Below are positions 13,721 to 17,821 of a stretch of 17,821 nucleotides of DNA, in pieces. A program made the position numbers and the translations under genes. Under the pieces are notes generated by a model. It was not told the DNA's origin. It saw nothing but the letters and a program-made list of their open reading frames with translations, and searched no databases. This stretch comes from Desulfobacteraceae bacterium (GTDB lineage: Bacteria > Desulfobacterota > Desulfobacteria > Desulfobacterales > Desulfobacteraceae): positions 1 to 17,821 of the forward strand of contig PIVQ01000076.1 of assembly GCA_003354055.1 (NCBI GenBank). Reading direction: 5' to 3'. How positions within the stretch are numbered: the stretch's first letter is position 1; each line of letters starts with the position of its first letter.

Positions 13721-15480
13721 GTCACATGGTAGTTGTAGTGTGAAATAATATCCCGTCTGTAAATCAAACCCAAGAATGCGTTGTGGTCTTCTTCTTTAAC
13801 AACGGGAAGAGCATCAATATTCTTTTGGGTGAGTTTGTGCAAAACGGTATTCAGGTCTTCAGACGGGGTGGTGGTAATCAGGGTTGAGATCATGATGTCT
13901 TTCATGACCACCAGATCTTCGAGGTGGCTTGTGAAGATAACCTCCCTGATGTCCGTGGAGGAAAAAATACCTGAAAATTCGCCCTTTCCATTCATTACTG
14001 GAAAATAATGCTGCTTGGTGGTCTGAAAAATCTTTTTGAATTTACTGAAGGGCATATCCTCATTTACACAGCGCACATCTTTGACCAGGTGGGTAAGGTT
14101 TTCAACCTTTATGGTCTGAAGGATGTCCATCATAAACTCACCGGCATGGGCCGGGGAGTCCACCCTGGATTTTACCTGGTTTTCAAATATGGTCCATCGT
14201 TTGGCCAGAAGGTAGCACAATGAACAGACCAAAAGGCTTGGCAGCAGCAGGTGATAGGAGTTGGTCATCTCACTGACAAAGATAATGGTGGATATGGGGG
14301 TATTGGATACGGCAGTAAAAAAACCGGCCATTCCAACAATCACAAAGGCCCCGGGCTGGGTAACAATGGTGGGAATGAGTATATGAAAAATTTGTCCGAC
14401 TGCACCGCCCATGGCACCGCCTATGACAACGGAAGGTCCGAAAACACCACCTGAACCACCTGAACCAATGGAAAATGACGTGGTAAAAATTTTACCGATG
14501 GCCAAGGCCAGCAAGGTTGCAATGGCAACCTTGTTGAAAATCGCGTCCTGGGCCATACCATAGCCAAAGGCCAGGGTGTAGGGCAAAAAGAATCCGATAA
14601 TACCTGTGAGAAGCCCGCCGATTGCAGGCTTTATATGATTGGGTACCTTAAGTTTTTTAAATAGGTCAATTACCCCATAAAAGACTTTAACGTAAAGCAC
14701 ACCGGTAAGCACCAGTACACCGGCCAGGACAATATAAGGACCTAATTCCAGCGGGTTCTGGAATTTGAAATCCGGGGAATCAAACAAAGAGCCCCAGCCA
14801 AATACCAGGCAGAATATACAATAGGCAACCACCGAGGAGATTCCTGCAGGAATAATAACCTCGGATTCAAAATCCGGATCCCGGTACAATACCTCCGCCG
14901 CAAAAAGCGCACCGGCAAGAGGAGCGCGGAATATACTGCCGACACCTGCACCGATACCGGCAGCCATCATGATCCGCCGTTCTCGCTCAGACAGGTTGAA
15001 CTTTGTAGCCAAAAAAGATCCGAAGCCCGCACCGATCTGTGCAATGGGGCCCTCCCTGCCGCCGGAGCCTCCGGTGGTTAGGGTAATGGTGGAGGCAATG
15101 GTTTTGATAATGGGAATTCTGGCCCGGATCAAACCGCCCTTATGGTGGTAGGCATCAATGGCTGCGTCCGTACCATGGCCTTCTGCTTCAGGAGCAAACG
15201 TATAGACCAGCCAGCCGGAAAATATACCGCCCAGAGCCGGTAGAATCAGTAGTATCCACCTGTTAAGCGGGGTATCGGTGCTGGGCAGAAGCAGATGCTC
15301 TCCTGCCGGGTTGCTGGGTCTGTATCCTGCCATCATATCCAGAAAATAGTGCATGCCAAGGCCGCACAGATAATGGAAAAGAACTGCACCAAGCCCGGCA
15401 ATAATGCCGATGAGGACAAAGTAAAACATCCATTTGGTTGCATATTTCAGGTCCGCACTTTTGGTCTTGGTGTAGCTCAT
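13702..15480 (-). CDS. ClC-family chloride channel/transporter with C-terminal CBS pair
   Basis: Inner-membrane anion channel or Cl-/H+ antiporter of 592 residues. The ClC fold occupies about 15-435: GHGTDAAID (101-109) at the first anion-site loop, GGSGGREGPIAQIG (137-150) with gating glutamate E143, FRAPLAGALFAAEVLY (184-199), and GSGGSGGVFGPS (339-350). Two CBS domains follow at about 450-520 and 525-590, probably nucleotide-sensing. By alignment to E. coli ClcA from memory, the internal proton glutamate (E203) is V197, the anion-binding tyrosine (Y445) is F432, and S107 is H102. The Glu-to-Val change is the one seen in eukaryotic ClC channels, so channel or uncoupled behaviour is possible, not shown. 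Start ATG 15480 has AAAAGG about 10 bases upstream. It lies 50 bp after the aminotransferase gene on the same strand, a likely operon. Confidence 0.94.
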   Translation of the reverse strand: MSYTKTKSADLKYATKWMFYFVLIGIIAGLGAVLFHYLCGLGMHYFLDMMAGYRPSNPAGEHLLLPSTDTPLNRWILLILPALGGIFSGWLVYTFAPEAEGHGTDAAIDAYHHKGGLIRARIPIIKTIASTITLTTGGSGGREGPIAQIGAGFGSFLATKFNLSERERRIMMAAGIGAGVGSIFRAPLAGALFAAEVLYRDPDFESEVIIPAGISSVVAYCIFCLVFGWGSLFDSPDFKFQNPLELGPYIVLAGVLVLTGVLYVKVFYGVIDLFKKLKVPNHIKPAIGGLLTGIIGFFLPYTLAFGYGMAQDAIFNKVAIATLLALAIGKIFTTSFSIGSGGSGGVFGPSVVIGGAMGGAVGQIFHILIPTIVTQPGAFVIVGMAGFFTAVSNTPISTIIFVSEMTNSYHLLLPSLLVCSLCYLLAKRWTIFENQVKSRVDSPAHAGEFMMDILQTIKVENLTHLVKDVRCVNEDMPFSKFKKIFQTTKQHYFPVMNGKGEFSGIFSSTDIREVIFTSHLEDLVVMKDIMISTLITTTPSEDLNTVLHKLTQKNIDALPVVKEEDHNAFLGLIYRRDIISHYNYHVTKIKEH

Positions 15481-15530
15481 TGGATTTGGCCTTTTCTCAG
15501 CACTATTTTCTCAGAATTACTATTTCAAAA

Positions 15531-16844
15531 CTATGGCCTCAAATCATTGATACCACGGAGAATAATATCAAACAATGTATTTACATCTTTTTCTTCAAGG
15601 CAGGAGAAGGCCACCCGGATGTTTTTGTCTCCGATGGAAATCAGGCCGGTCCCGTAGTTTTCAAGAAGGTGAACACGCAGTTGCTCTGCATTTACATCCT
15701 TGAGGCGGATACACATGAAATAACCGGAATTAAACGGGTACACATCAAATCCGTCAGCATACTTGGGATCTTTGAGTACCTCTTTCATCTTCATGGCCCG
15801 GGCCTTGAGCAGGTTGAACTTTTCCAATTTCAGGCTGCCGTAATTCTCGTCTTTCATGGATTTGAGCAGGATGGTCTGACTCAGGTGAGAGGAGTTGGAG
15901 ATATTGCCTCGGATACAGCCACCGGTTTTCTTTTCCAGGGCATCATACACCCCTTCAAGATTTTTGTCCGCTGCAAGACCATAGGTAACAAAACCTGTTC
16001 TGAATCCCCAGACATAATCTTCTTTGGTGGCGCCATCCAGCTTCACTGCCAGCAGTCGGTCGGCTTTCCCGGCAATTTTGGCAAATATAGATTCCTTTGA
16101 GGTCTCTTCTTCAAAGAAAAGACCGAAATAGGCATCATCACAGGCCGCTACCACATTTGTACCCTTCTGTGCAATATCGATCAAAATGGCTGCCACCCGG
16201 TCGGCCTCTGTTTTACTCAGGGTATAACCGCTGGGGTTATGGGGGAAATTTAGTACGGTGATTATTTTATCGTTTTTTTCTGCCTGTTCCCTCATCACCC
16301 GTTCAAAATCGTCAATGTTAAATTGGGTAAGTGCATCGTCATAGGCTTTATAATGAACGATTCTTGCATTGTTGCGTACGCAGAAGGTCATGTTGTAATT
16401 ACCCCACATCATGTCCGGCAGTACAATGACATCATCCGTATTTACCCACATGTCCGAAAGAACGCTAATCCCGTGGGTAATACCGCTTGTAACAACCGGA
16501 AGACTGACATCCTGGCCGTCAAGGGAGGGATTCTTTTTATACAGGCCTTGTTTCCACTGTTTCCGCAGATCAGGGATTCCGTAAGACGGCGCGTAGGGAA
16601 GGTAATTGTCGGGTTCGATTCCGGTGATGAACTGAGTAACTGAGGAGAGGCTAAGTACAGAGGCACCTTCTTTGGCAATACCGATGGTGGCGTTGATTTT
16701 GTCCGCCTTTACCTTGGCTTCGGCACTCTGGCTTAAAATACCTTTTGGAAAAAATAATGCTTTTCCCATATCTGAAAGCATTTCATAAATATGGGGAGTG
16801 GCTTCCTTGATCGTCGTGTTGAGTTCCTGCGCAATTGGATTCAT
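15531..16844 (-). CDS. Class I/II-fold PLP-dependent aminotransferase
   Basis: A fold-type I aminotransferase of 437 residues, presumably cytoplasmic. The PLP site is readable: NFPHNPSG (199-206, with N203 as the cofactor asparagine), ACDDAYFGLF (234-243, Asp and Tyr contacts), the Schiff-base lysine K274 in LDGATKE, and R282 in GFRTG eight residues later, the spacing seen in aspartate aminotransferase. YLPYAPSYGIPDLRKQW is the usual substrate-side motif. The substrate is not decidable from sequence; the aspartate/aromatic group is the nearest general class. Start ATG 16844 has AAAGAGTGAG just upstream. The neighbouring ClC gene gives no obvious pathway link. The region between this gene and the Cys-rich gene upstream holds a strong terminator, so it should have its own promoter, which I could not place confidently. 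Confidence 0.92.
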   Translation of the reverse strand: MNPIAQELNTTIKEATPHIYEMLSDMGKALFFPKGILSQSAEAKVKADKINATIGIAKEGASVLSLSSVTQFITGIEPDNYLPYAPSYGIPDLRKQWKQGLYKKNPSLDGQDVSLPVVTSGITHGISVLSDMWVNTDDVIVLPDMMWGNYNMTFCVRNNARIVHYKAYDDALTQFNIDDFERVMREQAEKNDKIITVLNFPHNPSGYTLSKTEADRVAAILIDIAQKGTNVVAACDDAYFGLFFEEETSKESIFAKIAGKADRLLAVKLDGATKEDYVWGFRTGFVTYGLAADKNLEGVYDALEKKTGGCIRGNISNSSHLSQTILLKSMKDENYGSLKLEKFNLLKARAMKMKEVLKDPKYADGFDVYPFNSGYFMCIRLKDVNAEQLRVHLLENYGTGLISIGDKNIRVAFSCLEEKDVNTLFDIILRGINDLRP

Positions 16845-16897
16845 GTCTCACTCTTTATGTCAGATTAGTTGATAAAAAAGCACTATAAGGCGGAGCT

Positions 16898-17018
16898 TAA
16901 AAAATAAACCGCCCAGGTAGTTGGCGTGGCGTTTTCATCGACGGCTATTCACTTAGGATGGTCAATTTTGTACCGTCAGATTAAAATTGGACGCCACGCC
17001 TTAGGCCTAAAAAATAAA
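16898..17018. repeat. 78-bp segment with 10-bp inverted ends, flanked by identical 11-mers
   Basis: GGCGTGGCGT (16923-16932) and ACGCCACGCC (16991-17000) are exact inverted repeats bounding 78 bp. Inside lie CAATTTT/AAAATTG (16963-16969, 16983-16989) and GACGG/CCGTC (16940-16944, 16973-16977), which offer competing stems. The 11-mer TAAAAAATAAA occurs identically at 16898-16908 and 17008-17018, outside the inverted ends. GGCGG/CCGCC (16889-16893, 16909-16913) adds a further small hairpin on the left. It could be a small non-autonomous element, an IS remnant, or a tandem arrangement of two terminator-like structures. No coding content. Confidence 0.5.
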
Positions 17019-17066
17019 AACTCTGCAGTCCACACCCCAAACAAGGCAAGGCAAACCACAGAGTTT
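17009..17066 (-). terminator. Intrinsic terminator of the Cys-rich protein gene
   Basis: In the leftward transcript, AAACTCTG (17066-17059) pairs over 8 bp with CAGAGTTT (17025-17018). This is followed by a U-rich tract, TTTTTATTTTTT (17020-17009). The loop is about 33 bases and could fold further. It lies 27 bases after the Cys-rich gene stop and insulates the aminotransferase gene from it. Confidence 0.65.
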
Positions 17067-17092
17067 ATAATACAAAAACAGTAAATCTAAGG

Positions 17093-17362
17093 TTATCTTC
17101 TCTTGGATGCCTTGATCGGATTGATTTTCTGTTTTTTGGCAGCTTCGGTTTTTACATGGGTCGCCGTATTGCAATTACCGTTTTTCCATTTAAGAGAGGG
17201 ATCCGGTGCTGCAACACAGTAAACACCTGTAGCAAATTCGGAAGTTCTCTGGCATCCATTGCATTCGTCAACGATGGAAAGGCAATGGCCTTCATTATAG
17301 CTGCAGCCTTTGGCGGTCATAAATACACAGTCGTCGCCTTCTCTAACGGTAGTACAAATCAT
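17093..17362 (-). CDS. Small cysteine-rich protein, PxxKW type
   Basis: An 89-residue protein with eight cysteines at 3, 12, 20, 27, 34, 37, 49 and 64, including a CNGC pair (34-37). PSLKW (55-59) matches the PxxKW hallmark of a small Cys-rich family that I recall from Desulfobacterota genomes. The Cys pattern suggests an Fe-S cluster, zinc or disulfide-rich fold. The function is unknown and none is assigned. There is no signal peptide, so it is probably cytoplasmic. The C-terminus is strongly basic (KKQKINPIKASKRR), compatible with nucleic-acid binding (inference). Start ATG 17362 has AGGA about 9 bases upstream. It appears monocistronic: a strong terminator follows, and the gap upstream has promoter candidates. 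Confidence 0.85.
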   Translation of the reverse strand: MICTTVREGDDCVFMTAKGCSYNEGHCLSIVDECNGCQRTSEFATGVYCVAAPDPSLKWKNGNCNTATHVKTEAAKKQKINPIKASKRR

Positions 17363-17476
17363 AATACAAATCCTGTTTAGTTATTTAATTATAAAATTCA
17401 AAACACCTTTATTACGCTCTATAAAGATGTCATCATATGTAAATTTTATTCCACTCTGAGAATATAACCTTGAACA

Positions 17477-17503
17477 ATTATCATATGACCTTGATCTTGT
17501 CAA
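17477..17503 (-). promoter_or_regulatory. Candidate promoter of the Cys-rich protein gene
   Basis: Leftward TTGACA (17503-17498), a 15-bp spacer and GATAAT (17482-17477). The boxes are near-consensus but the spacing is short. A perfect TATAAT at 17393-17388 is closer to the gene but lacks a good -35. Confidence 0.3.
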
Positions 17504-17523
17504 TAAATGAATGATTGAAAAAG

Positions 17524-17630
17524 CGAGAACCGCTAGAACAGCTTGAGCAGTTCGAACAGTCAAAATATCGATAAATAATGAAGGATTGTATTTCCTGTTC
17601 TCGCTGTTCGCGTCATTCTCGCAGCTCTCG
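17524..17630. repeat. Two oppositely oriented arrays of a degenerate 9-bp repeat
   Basis: The left array (17524-17559) is four tandem nonamers: CGAGAACCG, CTAGAACAG, CTTGAGCAG, TTCGAACAG. The right array (17595-17630) is four: CTGTTCTCG, CTGTTCGCG, TCATTCTCG, CAGCTCTCG; CTGTTTCAC follows as a decayed fifth. The left consensus CGAGAACAG is the exact reverse complement of the right consensus CTGTTCTCG. The arrays are the same length and separated by 35 bp. Across the 38-bp arms (17522-17559 and 17595-17632) I count about 26 matching positions, and AGCGAGAAC/GTTCTCGCT is a perfect 9-bp match. Confidence 0.6.
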
Positions 17631-17632
17631 CT

Positions 17633-17650
17633 GTTTCACAATTGTGAAAC
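17633..17650. promoter_or_regulatory. Perfect 18-bp palindrome, candidate operator
   Basis: GTTTCACAATTGTGAAAC equals its own reverse complement. It abuts the right nonamer array and lies about 115 bp before the start of the edge gene, upstream of a weak promoter candidate. The TCACA/TTGTGA halves resemble many dimer-binding operators; no specific regulator can be named. Confidence 0.5.
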
Positions 17651-17686
17651 TACACATTTTGCCTGGGAAAAAAAGTCTTGCTGATG

Positions 17687-17706
17687 TATATTAAATACTT
17701 AATATA
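17687..17706. promoter_or_regulatory. AT-rich inverted repeat overlapping a weak promoter
   Basis: TATATTAA (17687-17694) and TTAATATA (17699-17706) are perfect 8-bp inverted repeats around ATAC. The repeat overlaps the -10 candidate TAATAT at 17700-17705 of the rightward promoter, a usual place for a repressor site. Low complexity makes chance possible. Confidence 0.35.
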
Positions 17707-17764
17707 GAGCCTTAATTGTTCAAATAACAATAGTAACCCCCATACATAAGAGTACCGAATTCCA

Positions 17765-17821
17765 ATGATTATAGAAGATGCCATAGAAGTCCTGAAAATA
17801 GAAGCCCAGAGTTTGCTCAAC
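17765..17821 (+). CDS. kdsD: Probable arabinose-5-phosphate isomerase KdsD/KpsF (N-terminal fragment, runs off the right edge)
   Basis: Only 19 codons are visible from the ATG at 17765: MIIEDAIEVLKIEAQSLLN. The pattern of a short helix with 'A.EVLxIEAxxL' matches the first helix of KdsD/KpsF/GutQ sugar isomerases, which make arabinose 5-phosphate for Kdo in lipopolysaccharide. The identification rests on this short stretch alone and stays tentative. No strong Shine-Dalgarno precedes it; AAGAG lies about 12 bases upstream. The long upstream region contains palindromes that may regulate it. Confidence 0.5.
   Translation, partial: MIIEDAIEVLKIEAQSLLN

Larger units (their letters stand above)
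17363..17764. other. 402-bp intergenic region rich in repeats and palindromes
   Basis: No convincing gene lies here. It separates the leftward Cys-rich gene from the rightward gene at the edge and should hold both promoters. The left part (17363-17510) is very AT-rich and holds candidate leftward promoters. The middle (17524-17630) holds two opposed 9-bp repeat arrays. The right part holds an 18-bp perfect palindrome (17633-17650) and a 20-bp inverted repeat (17687-17706). A possible rightward promoter is TTGCTG (17678-17683), 16 bp, TAATAT (17700-17705). A 60-codon open frame on the minus strand (17563-17381, TTG start) runs through the left array but shows no recognisable protein. Confidence 0.6.

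Noticed and set aside
17381..17563. 60-codon open frame on the minus strand in the AT-rich gap
   Set aside because: It needs a TTG start with no ribosome site, runs through the nonamer array, and its product resembles no family I know.
17522..17632. Possible CRISPR array or integron attC site
   Set aside because: Repeats are 9 bp in direct tandem with no spacers, the arms are only about two-thirds matched, and no cas or integrase genes or attC core sequences are visible.

Overview
The window reads as a chromosomal segment of a Desulfobacterota sulfate reducer, most likely Desulfobacteraceae or a close relative. This rests on three things: a small 'PxxKW'-type cysteine-rich protein, a DHH-CBS-poly(A)-polymerase fusion of the deltaproteobacterial/Aquifex type, and the order lysS followed directly by a LolC/E-type gene. 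The taxonomy is an inference from gene content; there is no rRNA or marker to fix a genus. Base composition is moderate and I saw no phage, intact transposon, CRISPR array, tRNA or rRNA.

Layout. Left block, minus strand (1-4317): pilC (type IV pilus inner-membrane platform) -> membrane histidine kinase (probable TTG start overlapping pilC) -> lysS -> start of a lolC/lolE gene that runs off the left edge. pilC has a good sigma70-like promoter in a 243-bp region shared with the divergent plus-strand gene at 4561. That gene encodes an 891-residue DHH/DHHA1-CBS-CBS-nucleotidyltransferase fusion (tRNA CCA/A-adding or poly(A) polymerase type) and is followed by trpS. trpS converges on, and overlaps by 12 bp, a minus-strand pair argJ -> rluB-like. 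Divergent from argJ is a membrane diguanylate cyclase with a PhoR-like extracytoplasmic sensor, a GAF domain and an active GGEEF site. Next come a MarR regulator and truA on the plus strand. On the minus strand follow a small Cys-rich gene, an aminotransferase and a ClC chloride channel/transporter with CBS domains. At the right edge a plus-strand gene begins, probably kdsD/kpsF (arabinose-5-phosphate isomerase).

Functional themes: translation and tRNA maturation (lysS, trpS, truA, tRNA nucleotidyltransferase, rluB-like), cell-surface functions (pilC, LolC/E, KdsD), signalling (orphan PilS-like kinase, PhoR-sensor diguanylate cyclase, MarR) and arginine biosynthesis (argJ).

The least explained DNA is in the intergenic regions. 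The 402-bp gap 17363-17764 holds two oppositely oriented arrays of a degenerate 9-bp repeat, an 18-bp perfect palindrome and an 8-bp-arm inverted repeat, all upstream of the right-edge gene. The region 16845-17092 holds a 78-bp segment with 10-bp perfect inverted ends, flanked by identical 11-mers. The lysS leader consists of tandem 16-bp repeats that create a tiny ORF whose stop overlaps the lysS start. In the proteins, the ClC homologue has valine where exchangers usually carry the internal proton glutamate.
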